64,000 nucleotides of DNA. Origin: Sphingobium lactosutens (GTDB lineage Bacteria > Pseudomonadota > Alphaproteobacteria > Sphingomonadales > Sphingomonadaceae). How positions within the stretch are numbered: the first letter of the stretch is position 1; each line of letters opens with the position of its first letter. The notes under the pieces are model-generated. The model ran no database searches and had not been told where the DNA came from. It worked only from the letters and a program-made list of their open reading frames with translations. The stretch covers positions 1 through 64,000 of the forward strand of contig NZ_QJQX01000070.1 in assembly GCF_013393185.1 (NCBI RefSeq). The letters run 5' to 3'. A program made the translations under genes and the position numbers. This document shows, piece after piece, positions 25,546 to 34,454 of this stretch.

Positions 25546-28491
25546 ATGTTGCGCCACGTTACCCGTGCAGCCTTCGCACGTCGCAGCTCGACCATTGCCA
25601 TCGCGTCGACCATGTTCATCGCCGGAACGGCCATCGCGCAGGACCAGTCCGCCGCGCCACAAGCGCCGGAGCAGGAAGCCGCCGACATCGTTGTTACCGG
25701 CTTCCGCGCCTCGCTCGACAGCGCGCTCGGCATGAAGCGCCAGGAAGCCGCCGCGATCGATTCGATCGTCGCCGAAGACATCGGCAAATTCCCGGACTCC
25801 AACCTTGCTGAATCGATGCAGCGCGTGCCGGGCATCGCGCTCCAGCGTGGCGACGGCGGCGAAGGGCGCAACATCTCGGTCCGCGGCCTTGGCCCCGCCT
25901 TCACCCGCACCCGCATCAACGGCATGGAAGGCACGTCGCAGACCGGCTCGTCCGACATCTATGGCGCGGGCAACAACGGCCGCAGCTTCGACTTCAACGT
26001 CTTCCCGACTGAAATCTTCTCGGCCCTGTCGGTGCGCAAGACGCCGTCGGCCGATGTGGAAGAAGGTTCGCTCGGCGCGACCGTGGACCTGAGCGCCCCC
26101 AAGCCGATGGATCAGAAGGAGGATTTCGTCCTCTCCATGACCGCGCGCGGCGTCTATAACGAACTGTCGAAGAAGGTCGATCCGCGCGCCTCGCTGCTGG
26201 TGTCGAAGAAATTCGGCGACAGCGGCTTCGGCATCCTCGGCTCGGTCGCCTATCAGAAGCGCCATATCCGCGAAGTCGGCTATTCGTCGGTGGACATCCT
26301 GTCGGCGAACACCAATGGCGGCTTCTGCTCGCCGATCGGCTTCACCCCGCAAAATCCGGGCGACAGCGCGCTCAAGGGAACCGACGCGCTCAACTGCTCG
26401 ACCGGCAATCCGCGCACCAGCACCAGCGCCGCCTATCAGACCATCTATGATCTGCGCCGCGACGACCTGCCCAACACGCCGGGCAGCGGCGCCTTCCTGC
26501 CGCGTATCCCGCGCTACCTCAATTCGGAGCAGAATCAGGAGCGTATCGGCGGATCGCTGAGCCTTCAGTTCAACCCCGATGACGACACCGACATCTCGCT
26601 CGACATGCTCTATTCGCGCTTTGAGGTGACACGGCGCGACAATTATATCGCCGCCATCTCCTTCGCCCGCTCGGCCGCCAATAACGGCCAGCCGATGACT
26701 TCGGTGCGCGATATCGAGTTCGACGAGAATGGCTCGCTGGTGCAGGGTGTGTTCGACGGCGTCGACGTCCGTTCCGAAGGTCTGGTCGACCATTTCGTCT
26801 CGACCTTCAAGCAGGCGAACCTGAACTTCCGCCGTCGCCTGAACGACAGTCTGGAAGTCAGCGGCATCGTCGGTTTCAACCGCTCCATCTGGGACGGCAA
26901 GAAGCGCCTCCAGACCTTCATGGACGCGATCGACACCGATGGTTTCTCGATCGACTATAGCAAGGGCGGCACCACGCCGACGCTGGGCTTCGGCATCGAC
27001 GTCAATGATCCGGCCAGCTTCAACTATGCGCCGGGTCGGGCCGACGGCACGGTGCTCGGGGGCTTCAGCTTCCAGGGCAAGCCGTCGAAGAACACGACCG
27101 ACAACATGACCGCCGAAACCAACCTGAAGTGGACGGTCAGCGACGCCTTCTCGATCAAGGCGGGCGCGCAATATCGCCGTAGCAACTTCCTCTCCACCTT
27201 CCTGCGCCCCTACAATGCCGACACTGTCGTCCGTGCCTTGCCGGCCGGAACGACGCTGGCCGACATCACCACCACGATCACGGGCGTCGACAAGCTGTGG
27301 GGCAATGGCGCGCCGTCCAGCTGGGTCGCGATCGATCCCGACAAATGGGCCAGCACCTTCAACTTCGACGCGGTCCGCTATTGCGGCGTCGAATGCGGCG
27401 GCGGGCGCAGCCGGGTTCGCGAAGAAGTCATGAGCAGCTACCTCATGGCCAATTTCGACCTGCGCGATGCGATCGGCTTCGGCGTGCGCGGCGATGTGGG
27501 TGTGCGCTACGTCAAGACCGACATGCTGTCTTCGGGCTATATCACCGTGGCCAATGCCGCCTCGCCCACAGGGCTGGCCGGCCAGTTCGCGGCGGCCAGG
27601 AACAGCTATGATGATTGGCTGCCGTCGGCCAACCTCGTGGTCGAGCCGATCGACAATCTGCTCTTCCGTTTCTCCGGTGCTAAGGTGCTGGCGCGGCCCG
27701 AACTCGGCCTGCTGACGCCGACCAGCGGCGTCAATCCGGTCACGCGCGTCGGCAACGTCAACAATCCGTTCCTCGACCCGATCCGCGCCAACACCTTCGA
27801 TGTCGCCGTGGAATGGTATTTCCGTCCCGGTTCGCTGCTCTCGGCTGCCTTCTTCTATAAGGATATCAAGAGCTTCATCCAGAATGTGAACAGCCAGATT
27901 CCGTTCAACCAGCTGGGCCTGCCCACTGCGCTGCTGGCAAACAGCAATACCGCGCCGGACGAGCTGTTCACCGTGTCGCAGCCCTTCAACACGCCGGGCG
28001 GCAAGCTCAAGGGCATCGAGCTGAACGCGCAGATTCCCTTCACCTTCCTCGATGGCTTCTTCAGCAATTTCGGCGTTTTGGCGAACTACACGCACGTCAC
28101 GTCGAAGATCAATTATATCCTCGCCAGCGTGAACGGCGTGCCGACCGTGACGACCACGGCGGATCTGGTCGGCCTGTCGCCGAACACCGCTTCGGGCACG
28201 CTCTATTATGAGGATGACAAGTTCAGCATCCGCACCACGGGCAATTTCCGCGACCAGTTCATCCGCGGCATCCCGGCCTCGCCGGGCAGCGATCTTCAGG
28301 GCAATGCCAAGACCTTCTACATGGATGCGTCGGTCAGCTACAATGTCACCGACCGCCTGAAGATCATCGTCGAGGCGCAGAACCTGACCGACGAGCAGAA
28401 CCGGCTCTATATCGACAGCCAGCGTCAGGACACGCTGTTCGAAACCCGGATCGGCCGCACCTTCACCTTTGGCCTGACCTACCGGATGTAA
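25546..28491 (+). CDS. TonB-dependent receptor, carbohydrate type
   Basis: A 981-residue outer-membrane receptor with a signal peptide (cleavage near AIA-QD) and TonB-box-like ADIVVTGF. The plug domain contains IGKFPDSNLAESMQRVPGIALQR and NISVRGLGPAFTRTRINGME. The 22-strand barrel ends GRTFTFGLTYRM. The plug motif is that of the Xanthomonas/Caulobacter-type sugar receptors (TonB_Xanth_Caul group). It is the likely uptake route for RG-I oligosaccharides. AGGGGAGG precedes the ATG. A strong terminator follows. Confidence 0.93.
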   Translation: MLRHVTRAAFARRSSTIAIASTMFIAGTAIAQDQSAAPQAPEQEAADIVVTGFRASLDSALGMKRQEAAAIDSIVAEDIGKFPDSNLAESMQRVPGIALQRGDGGEGRNISVRGLGPAFTRTRINGMEGTSQTGSSDIYGAGNNGRSFDFNVFPTEIFSALSVRKTPSADVEEGSLGATVDLSAPKPMDQKEDFVLSMTARGVYNELSKKVDPRASLLVSKKFGDSGFGILGSVAYQKRHIREVGYSSVDILSANTNGGFCSPIGFTPQNPGDSALKGTDALNCSTGNPRTSTSAAYQTIYDLRRDDLPNTPGSGAFLPRIPRYLNSEQNQERIGGSLSLQFNPDDDTDISLDMLYSRFEVTRRDNYIAAISFARSAANNGQPMTSVRDIEFDENGSLVQGVFDGVDVRSEGLVDHFVSTFKQANLNFRRRLNDSLEVSGIVGFNRSIWDGKKRLQTFMDAIDTDGFSIDYSKGGTTPTLGFGIDVNDPASFNYAPGRADGTVLGGFSFQGKPSKNTTDNMTAETNLKWTVSDAFSIKAGAQYRRSNFLSTFLRPYNADTVVRALPAGTTLADITTTITGVDKLWGNGAPSSWVAIDPDKWASTFNFDAVRYCGVECGGGRSRVREEVMSSYLMANFDLRDAIGFGVRGDVGVRYVKTDMLSSGYITVANAASPTGLAGQFAAARNSYDDWLPSANLVVEPIDNLLFRFSGAKVLARPELGLLTPTSGVNPVTRVGNVNNPFLDPIRANTFDVAVEWYFRPGSLLSAAFFYKDIKSFIQNVNSQIPFNQLGLPTALLANSNTAPDELFTVSQPFNTPGGKLKGIELNAQIPFTFLDGFFSNFGVLANYTHVTSKINYILASVNGVPTVTTTADLVGLSPNTASGTLYYEDDKFSIRTTGNFRDQFIRGIPASPGSDLQGNAKTFYMDASVSYNVTDRLKIIVEAQNLTDEQNRLYIDSQRQDTLFETRIGRTFTFGLTYRM

Positions 28492-28517
28492 GCATTTCGA
28501 TCCTCCCCCAACTGAAA

Positions 28518-28551
28518 GGGCGCGGCCACCCCGGTGGTCCGCGCCCTCTTT
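28518..28551 (+). terminator. Rho-independent terminator of the receptor gene
   Basis: GGGCGCGGCCACC pairs with GGTGGTCCGCGCCC around a small loop, followed by TCTTTGT. It lies 26 bp past the receptor stop codon. Confidence 0.85.
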
Positions 28552-28678
28552 GTCTTCATGTCCTGTCCTATCGGCGGAAAGTCAGGTATATTCGGTTCTC
28601 ACTTGACCGAAAATGTCCCGTGCCTGTTCGAAAATTTCAGGATCAGCGGGAAATGTGCGAAGTTAAGCGCAGCTTTTC

Positions 28679-29458
28679 CTATCGGCGCGGCCCGCTATAG
28701 CCCACCGCGCCGCCGATCTGCTCGGCCGACCGCATCACCTGTTCGGCGAGGCCGGGGCGCAGGTCGTCGGTCAGATAATGGGCTGCGCTGGCGATCGAGA
28801 TGGCGATGCAGATCTGGCCCTTGGCATCGCGGATCGGCACCGCGATGGAGCGGACGCCGTCGCCCAGTTCGCTGTCATGCAGCACTTCGCCCCGCGCCTT
28901 GTGTCCACGCATTTCCTCCAGGAAGGCATCGATCTGCGCGCGGTCGGCCTTGCCGCCCTTCGCCTCGACATAGAGCCGCTCCCAAGTCGCTTCTTCCTCG
29001 TCCAGCAGCAGCGCCTTGCCGAGGCCGGTTTCCGCGACCGGGCGGCGGTCCCCCGGCGCGGTCGCGACGCGCAGCCGCTGCGTGCCGGTGACGCGATCGA
29101 GGTGGCGGGAATGGTCGCCCTCGCGCTTGCCGACGAAGACGCAGAAGCCGGTGCGTTCCGACAGCAATTCCATGAAGGGGCGGGCGACGCGCACATAGTC
29201 GATTTGCTCGGTCGCCAGCACTCCGAGCTGGAGCAGCTTGGGGCCGAGCGCGAAGCCATCGCGCGTGACCGCCAGATAGTTGCGCGACCGCAGCGCCTGC
29301 ACCAGCCGGTGGGCGGTGGTCTTGCTCATGCCGAGCTTGCGGGCGAGATCGGCGGCGCGGATCGGTCCGTCGATCACCTCGTCCATGATGTCGAGCGCCC
29401 GCATCAGCGTCTGCGTCCCCTTGACGCCCTGTTCCTGTTTCTCGTCCGTGTCCTGCAT
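28679..29458 (-). CDS. IclR-family transcriptional regulator
   Basis: A 259-residue protein using ATG at 29458 (MQDTDEKQEQ). The winged HTH is AADLARKLGMSKTTAHRLVQAL; the effector domain has ETGLGKALL and ISIASAAHYLTDD. It resembles the first IclR of the locus (6532-7356) but differs in the linker. It lies downstream of and facing the receptor gene, so it probably governs the uptake/GH operons. Own upstream region contains TCCCACA (29482) and GTCCCATA (29499). The frame is open to 29527 but without better start support. Confidence 0.88.
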   Translation of the reverse strand: MQDTDEKQEQGVKGTQTLMRALDIMDEVIDGPIRAADLARKLGMSKTTAHRLVQALRSRNYLAVTRDGFALGPKLLQLGVLATEQIDYVRVARPFMELLSERTGFCVFVGKREGDHSRHLDRVTGTQRLRVATAPGDRRPVAETGLGKALLLDEEEATWERLYVEAKGGKADRAQIDAFLEEMRGHKARGEVLHDSELGDGVRSIAVPIRDAKGQICIAISIASAAHYLTDDLRPGLAEQVMRSAEQIGGAVGYSGPRR

Positions 29459-29481
29459 GGTCGTCCCAATCCTGAAGGGCG

Positions 29482-29528
29482 TCCCACATGGCGGGTGCGT
29501 CCCATATATAGGAAGCATATTGACCATA
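29482..29528 (-). promoter_or_regulatory. Operator-like cluster upstream of the second iclR gene
   Basis: TCCCACA at 29482-29488 and GTCCCATA at 29499-29506 are followed by GACCATA at 29522-29528. The GTCCCATA...GACCATA pair is repeated with similar spacing at 25343-25370, between the CE12 and receptor genes. This suggests autoregulation by the same protein that controls that divergent region. Confidence 0.45.
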
Positions 29529-29566
29529 ACGGGGCGCTTGTCAGCAGCTTTGTTGCGGCCATGTGA

Positions 29567-29600
29567 AAAGGCCCGCCGGTCGCGGGACCGGCGGGCCTTT
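29567..29600 (-). terminator. Rho-independent terminator after pal
   Basis: Perfect 14-bp arms AAAGGCCCGCCGGT (29567-29580) and ACCGGCGGGCCTTT (29587-29600) around a six-base loop. T-rich ends exist on both strands, so it could work in both directions. It lies 24 bp past the pal stop and closes the tol-pal operon. Confidence 0.92.
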
Positions 29601-29624
29601 CAAGGTCCAGCGCTGACGCGTGGA

Positions 29625-30140
29625 TCAATATTGGATGGTGACAGTCACCGCGCGGCGATTCTGCGCCCAGGCCGCTTCGTCCGATCCCAGCGCGGCCGGG
29701 CGTTCCTTGCCATAGCTGACGGTGGTGATGCGGCCCGGATCGATGCCGAGCGAGGCGAGATAGTTCTTGGTCGCATTGGCGCGGCGTTCGCCCAGCGCAA
29801 TATTATAGTCGCGGGTGCCGCGTTCGTCGGCATGGCCCTCGATCGTTACGCGGACGGCGGGATTCTGCTGGAGCCAGGCGGCCTGGCTCTGGAGCGTGGC
29901 CTGGTCCTCCGCGTCGACATCATATTGGTCGAGGCCGAAGAAGATGCGGTCCGACGCGACTGACGCGATGAAGTCTTCCTGGCTGCCCTTGACCGGGCCG
30001 GACGGCGTGGCCGGGCCGGTCGGCGCGGTGGCGCCACCGGTGCCACCGGGGGCGGGGGGCAGTTCGGCCGGCGGCTTTTTCGAGCAGGCGGCGAGCGCGA
30101 TGATGGCGGTGGCCATCAGCAGGGTGCGGGACAATTTCAT
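29625..30140 (-). CDS. pal: Peptidoglycan-associated lipoprotein Pal
   Basis: A 171-residue lipoprotein with lipobox LAAC, a Pro/Gly/Thr-rich linker, and an OmpA-like C-terminal domain (EGHADERGTRDYNIALGERRA and NRRAV) that binds peptidoglycan. It is outer-membrane anchored and partners TolB. Last gene of ybgC-tolQRAB-pal, separated from tolB by 134 bp. Confidence 0.97.
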   Translation of the reverse strand: MKLSRTLLMATAIIALAACSKKPPAELPPAPGGTGGATAPTGPATPSGPVKGSQEDFIASVASDRIFFGLDQYDVDAEDQATLQSQAAWLQQNPAVRVTIEGHADERGTRDYNIALGERRANATKNYLASLGIDPGRITTVSYGKERPAALGSDEAAWAQNRRAVTVTIQY

Positions 30141-30274
30141 CGGGAGTGTCTCCTTATTGCGCTGTCTGCCGCCCGCGCGGGGCGGCGAGAAAGGTCTGTG
30201 AACTTCGTTACGCTGTCAAGACGAATGGGTTCCGTCCTGCTTGGGATTTTGGGCTTGCGGAATGGCCCGGAATC

Positions 30275-31609
30275 TCAGGGCAGCAGCGGCCCCCAGGCCG
30301 GATCGGAACCAGCGAGCGGGGTCGGGATGCGGCGTTCGTTCACCCCGGTCAGGTCGACCTGCCACACCTGGCTGCTGCCTTGCTTGCCCGGCGTGGTGCG
30401 GAAATATTGCAGCACGCGGCCATTGGGCGACCAGGTCGGCTGTTCGTCCTGCCAGCCATTGGTCAGGATCCGCTCATTGTCCCCCGTTGGGGACATGACC
30501 GCGATCTTGAAGTCGCCCGACAGCTTGGTGAAGGCGATCAGGTCGCCGCGCGGCGACCATTCGGGCGTCGCATAGCGGCCGCCGCCATGGCTGATCCGGC
30601 GCTGGCCCGATCCGTCGGCGTTCATGACATAGATTTGCTGCCCGCCCGACCGGTCGCTTTCGAACACGATCTGGCGGCCGTCGGGCGAATAGCTGCCGCC
30701 CACATCGATGCCCGGGGAATTGGTGAGGCGCACCGGCGACCCGCCGCTGGCCGACACGCGATAGATGTCGGTATTGCCCGCCACCGCCATGGAGAAGAGG
30801 ATGTTGCGGCCATCGGGCGACCAGCGCGGGGCGAAGGTCGCATTGTTGCTCTCCGTCACCAGCTTCTGCTGGCCGGTGCCGATGTCATAGACATAGATGC
30901 GCACCCGGCTGCCCAGATAGCTGACATAGACGATCGACTTGTAATCGGGCGAGAAGCGCGGCGTCAGCGCGATCGACTGGCCGTTGGTGATGAAACGGTG
31001 GTTGGCGCCGTCCGAATCCATGATGGCGAGCCGCTTCACGCGGTTATTCTTGGGACCGCTCTCGGCGATATAGGCGATGCGGCTGTCGAAGAAGGGGCTT
31101 TCGCCCGACAGGCGGGCATAGATGGCGTCGGCGCATTTGTGCGCGGCCCGCCGCCAGTCGCGCGGGGCGACGACATAGCCCTGCCGGGTCAGTTCCTGCT
31201 TCAGCGCCACGTCATAGAGGTAGCAGCCGACGGTGATGTCCGCCTCGCCGCCGGTGGTGCGCACGAAACCCTGCGCCAGCGCCTGATAGGCGCCCCATTT
31301 GTCATATTGGGGGAAGGTGACTTCGGGAAAGGTGATGGCGGGCAGGCCGCCCGGTCCCGACGGATCGAACAGGCCCGACCCCTTGAGGTCCGTCGCGATC
31401 ACTTCGGCGATCTTGCGGCCCAGTTCGCTGGCGGTGCCGGCGGGCGTGCTGACATCCTGCTGCGCGGGGAGCGGCGGCACGGCGATCTTCAGATTGCTGT
31501 CGATCTCGCCGGTGACGTCGACCGAAAGCTGCGCCATGGCGGGCGCGGAAAGGGCGGCGGCCAGCGCAGCCGTGGCGAAAGCCAGGCGGCGGAGCAGAGT
31601 CGTCTTCAT
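30275..31609 (-). CDS. tolB: Tol-Pal system beta-propeller protein TolB
   Basis: A 444-residue periplasmic protein with a Sec signal (cleavage near AMA-QL), an N-terminal domain and six WSPDG/FSPDGR-type propeller blades (RFSPDYKS, RWSPDGRN, SYSPDGRQ, EWSPRGDL, TWSPNGRV). It shuttles between Pal and the inner-membrane TolA to maintain outer-membrane integrity. It overlaps the tolA stop by four bases. Confidence 0.97.
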   Translation of the reverse strand: MKTTLLRRLAFATAALAAALSAPAMAQLSVDVTGEIDSNLKIAVPPLPAQQDVSTPAGTASELGRKIAEVIATDLKGSGLFDPSGPGGLPAITFPEVTFPQYDKWGAYQALAQGFVRTTGGEADITVGCYLYDVALKQELTRQGYVVAPRDWRRAAHKCADAIYARLSGESPFFDSRIAYIAESGPKNNRVKRLAIMDSDGANHRFITNGQSIALTPRFSPDYKSIVYVSYLGSRVRIYVYDIGTGQQKLVTESNNATFAPRWSPDGRNILFSMAVAGNTDIYRVSASGGSPVRLTNSPGIDVGGSYSPDGRQIVFESDRSGGQQIYVMNADGSGQRRISHGGGRYATPEWSPRGDLIAFTKLSGDFKIAVMSPTGDNERILTNGWQDEQPTWSPNGRVLQYFRTTPGKQGSSQVWQVDLTGVNERRIPTPLAGSDPAWGPLLP

Positions 31610-32580
31610 CGGTTCAGCCTCGCGTCAAAGCGGAGTGGCCGCAGCCATTTCCACTGGTCATAATATTCGGGCGGGAGATTGCGGAACGGCGCGGCGAGCT
31701 TGACCGCCTGGATTGCGCGCTCCGCATGGAGCCTGGCCTGCGGCTGGTTGCTGGCGGTGACGCCCAGCTGGTCGATCACCTCCGGCGTGCCGATCAGCCC
31801 CCCATTCTTGTCGAGCCGCACTTCCAGCAGCGTGACGAGCTTGTCGGCGTCGGCACCCGACGGTGCACGCCAGTGGGGCTTCAACTGCCGGCGGATTTCA
31901 GCGTCGAGCGCGGCCTTTTGCTGCGGTCCCAAGGCGGCGGCGGGGGAAGGCGCAGGCTGGCGCGGCGCGTCGGCCTTCGTGTCGATGCCCTTGAGGAAAT
32001 CCTTGCCCAGCAGCGATCCCTTGGGCTTGTCCGCCTTGCCCGCGCCGGATGCGCGTGCGGGGGCGTCGCTCTTGGCCTTGGCGTCGCTCTTGCTCGGCTT
32101 GGACGGCGCGGCGGCGGCCTTGGGCTTTTCGGGCGCTGGCTTGGGCTGGGGTTTGGGCTGGGCCTTGGGGGCAGGCTTTTCGGGCGCCGGCTTGGGCTTG
32201 GCCGGGGTCTTAGCCACTTCCTTCTTCGGCGGGGTCGGCTTTGGCTGCGGCTTCGCCACCGGCTTGGGCGGCGGTGGAGCCGGGGTCGGCTTTGGCGGCG
32301 GGGGCGCCGGTTCAGGCTCCGGTGCTGGCTCCGGCAGCGGAGCGGGCTTGGCGTCCTGCGTCGGTCCCTCTTCCGGCGCGACGCTGGGCGGGGGCGGCTG
32401 GGTCGAGATTTGCGGTGCGGTCGATTGCAGCGCGACCTCATCCACCAGGCTCACGTCCATCGGCGGCGACTTCAGCTTCAGCGGGTTGGGCGTGGCCAGG
32501 AACCCGGCCGACAGCAGGCCGAACAGCAGGACATGTCCTGCCGTCGCGACGCCAAGGCCGATTTTTTCCGCGCGATCCAT
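31606..32580 (-). CDS. tolA: TolA-type energy-transducing protein
   Basis: A 324-residue protein with one N-terminal membrane segment (IGLGVATAGHVLLFGLLSAGF), then a long Pro/Lys/Ala-rich spacer (about 60-200). The C-terminal TonB/TolA-like domain begins near ALDAEIRRQLKPHWRAP. It spans the periplasm and links TolQR to TolB/Pal. Its position between tolR and tolB fixes the identity despite low-complexity sequence. Confidence 0.92.
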   Translation of the reverse strand: MDRAEKIGLGVATAGHVLLFGLLSAGFLATPNPLKLKSPPMDVSLVDEVALQSTAPQISTQPPPPSVAPEEGPTQDAKPAPLPEPAPEPEPAPPPPKPTPAPPPPKPVAKPQPKPTPPKKEVAKTPAKPKPAPEKPAPKAQPKPQPKPAPEKPKAAAAPSKPSKSDAKAKSDAPARASGAGKADKPKGSLLGKDFLKGIDTKADAPRQPAPSPAAALGPQQKAALDAEIRRQLKPHWRAPSGADADKLVTLLEVRLDKNGGLIGTPEVIDQLGVTASNQPQARLHAERAIQAVKLAAPFRNLPPEYYDQWKWLRPLRFDARLNR

Positions 32581-32598
32581 ATAGCTGGCCTATGGTCC

Positions 32599-33069
32599 CT
32601 ATTCTGAACCGCCGCTGTCCGAACCTGCGCTCGAACCGGCATCGGTGCTGACCAGCGAGACCTTGTTCAGGCCGGCCCGGTTCAGCTCGCCCATCACCCG
32701 CATCACCCGGCCATAGTCGAGCGCGGTGTCGGCGCGCAGGAAGATCTGCTGCGGTTCCGGCTTGCCGGCATTGGCGGAGGCGATCTCGGCCAGGCGGTCG
32801 GGCAGGTCGGTATCGCTGACCTGGCCGTCGTCGATGAAGATGCCGCCGTCGCGGTCGATCGAAATGACCGTCGGCTTGGCGTCCTGATCCAGTCCCTTGG
32901 CGCGGGTTTCGGGCAGGTTCACCGGCACGCCCGTCACCAGCAGCGGCGCCGTCACCATGAAGATGATCAGCAACACCAGCATGACATCGACCAGCGGCGT
33001 CACGTTGATATCCGCCATCGGCGCGCGATTGCGCCCGCGACGGCTGGACGGAGGGCCGGACATCGCCAT
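32599..33069 (-). CDS. tolR: Biopolymer transport protein TolR (ExbD family)
   Basis: A 156-residue protein with a Sec-type single membrane segment following APMADINVTPLVDVMLVLLI; the Asp in this helix is the proton-path residue of ExbD/TolR. The start at 33069 is preceded by GGGAG; longer readings to 33126 lack such a site and overlap tolQ. It forms the TolQR proton channel that energises TolA. Confidence 0.95.
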   Translation of the reverse strand: MAMSGPPSSRRGRNRAPMADINVTPLVDVMLVLLIIFMVTAPLLVTGVPVNLPETRAKGLDQDAKPTVISIDRDGGIFIDDGQVSDTDLPDRLAEIASANAGKPEPQQIFLRADTALDYGRVMRVMGELNRAGLNKVSLVSTDAGSSAGSDSGGSE

Positions 33070-33103
33070 TATCGCGCTCCCTGTTTTGCAGCGATGCCCA
33101 AGT

Positions 33104-33808
33104 TCATCGCTGCGCCTCCAACTCACGGCTCAAGGTCGAATAGAAGCCGTCGGCAAAGCGCGTCAGGCCCGATTCCAGTCGGTTGATGCCATGGCTGAAG
33201 CGGTTGTAGGCGATGACCGCCGGGATCGCCGCGAACAGGCCGATCGCGGTGGCGAACAGGGCTTCGGCAATGCCCGGCGCAACGACGGCGAGCGAACTGT
33301 TCTGCTCCGCCGCGATCGAGGTGAAGGCGCGCATGATGCCCCACACGGTGCCGAACAGGCCGACGAAGGGGGCGACCGATCCGATGGTGGCCAGGATATT
33401 GAGCCGGTCGGACAGGCGATCGACCTCGGCCGCGATCGTGCTCGACATCGACGTCGACAGGCGGTCGCGCGTCCCTTCGCGGTCGATCACCTTCTGCGCG
33501 GTCGAGCGGCGCCATTCGGTGACGCCGGCGGACATCACCTTGGCGGCCGGGAAGTCCGACTTGCCGCGCGATTCGTAGAAGCGGTCGATATCCTCCGCCT
33601 TCCAGAAATCCGCCTCAAACTTGCGGCTTTCCTTGCTCGCCTTGCGCAGGGTGACGCTGAAGCCGATGATCATGGCCCAGGTCCAGATGCTGGCCAGCAG
33701 CAGGCCGATCATCACCCCTTTGACGACGATGTCGGCCTGAAGGAACAGGGCGAGCGGGGAAATGGTCGCGGCGTCGGTCATCGCGCCGGCAGGCAGGTTG
33801 AGGGTCAT
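33104..33808 (-). CDS. tolQ: Tol-Pal system proton channel protein TolQ
   Basis: A 234-residue protein with three hydrophobic segments (near 20-45, 140-160, 175-195) and the MotA/TolQ/ExbB motif ATIGSVAPFVGLFGTVWGIM. The ATG at 33808 overlaps the ybgC stop by four bases and follows AAGGGGAAG. It forms the proton channel with TolR. Confidence 0.95.
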   Translation of the reverse strand: MTLNLPAGAMTDAATISPLALFLQADIVVKGVMIGLLLASIWTWAMIIGFSVTLRKASKESRKFEADFWKAEDIDRFYESRGKSDFPAAKVMSAGVTEWRRSTAQKVIDREGTRDRLSTSMSSTIAAEVDRLSDRLNILATIGSVAPFVGLFGTVWGIMRAFTSIAAEQNSSLAVVAPGIAEALFATAIGLFAAIPAVIAYNRFSHGINRLESGLTRFADGFYSTLSRELEAQR

Positions 33809-34275
33809 GGGTGGATGTCTTCCCCTTGGCAAAGGCGGGTGAAAATGTCGGTCCAGGCTTTGGGTTGCCGTTGCGGACGGCCTTGCGGCGTCAGCCAGGC
33901 GACGGTGATGGTGGCGTGCGTCAACTCTTCTTCGCCCCGCATGACTGACTGCTGAATGGAACAGCTGGCCGCGCGCACCTCTGTCACGCGGCTGACCACC
34001 ATCAGGTCGTCGTCCAGCCCGGCCGGGCGGCGGTAGCGGATCTGGAGGTCGGTGACGGCATAGACGCCGCTGCCGCCTTCATGTTCGCCGCGCTGGTCGA
34101 TGCCGGCGATGCGCAGCATGTCGGACCGGGCGCGCTCCATATAGCGGAGATAATTGGCGTGGTAGACGAGGCCCGACAGGTCGGTGTCCTCGAAATAAAT
34201 CCGCAGCGGGAAATGATGCACGGCGGCGACGAAGCGTCCGGTCGCCGGCGCTGGCATCAAGTCGGAAACAGGCAT
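33805..34275 (-). CDS. ybgC: YbgC-family acyl-CoA thioesterase
   Basis: A 156-residue hot-dog fold protein with the catalytic FEDTDLSGLVYHANYLRYMERAR signature and a VYAVTDLQIRYRRPA strand. YbgC is a cytoplasmic thioesterase routinely found at the head of the tol-pal operon. Its stop overlaps the tolQ start. A start at MPVSDL (34275) is used; MPAPATG six codons later is possible. Confidence 0.93.
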   Translation of the reverse strand: MPVSDLMPAPATGRFVAAVHHFPLRIYFEDTDLSGLVYHANYLRYMERARSDMLRIAGIDQRGEHEGGSGVYAVTDLQIRYRRPAGLDDDLMVVSRVTEVRAASCSIQQSVMRGEEELTHATITVAWLTPQGRPQRQPKAWTDIFTRLCQGEDIHP

Positions 34276-34454
34276 GGCGGGCTTTTAACCATGGCGACGG
34301 CCCGGCGCAAAGCCGGAAATGATGCATCTGCACCAATCCGTCGGTTGCGACTGCACAATTCATCGCCCCCCGGATTCCATAGGCGCCGCACTATGGCCGT
34401 CGGGCGGCGGCGCGGTTAAGGGGAAGGGGACGATTCAATAAGGAGAGACTGGGC

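Noticed and set aside
25381..28095. 904-codon frame antisense to the TonB-dependent receptor
   Set aside because: Mirror of a real coding frame, low-complexity product and no ribosome site.
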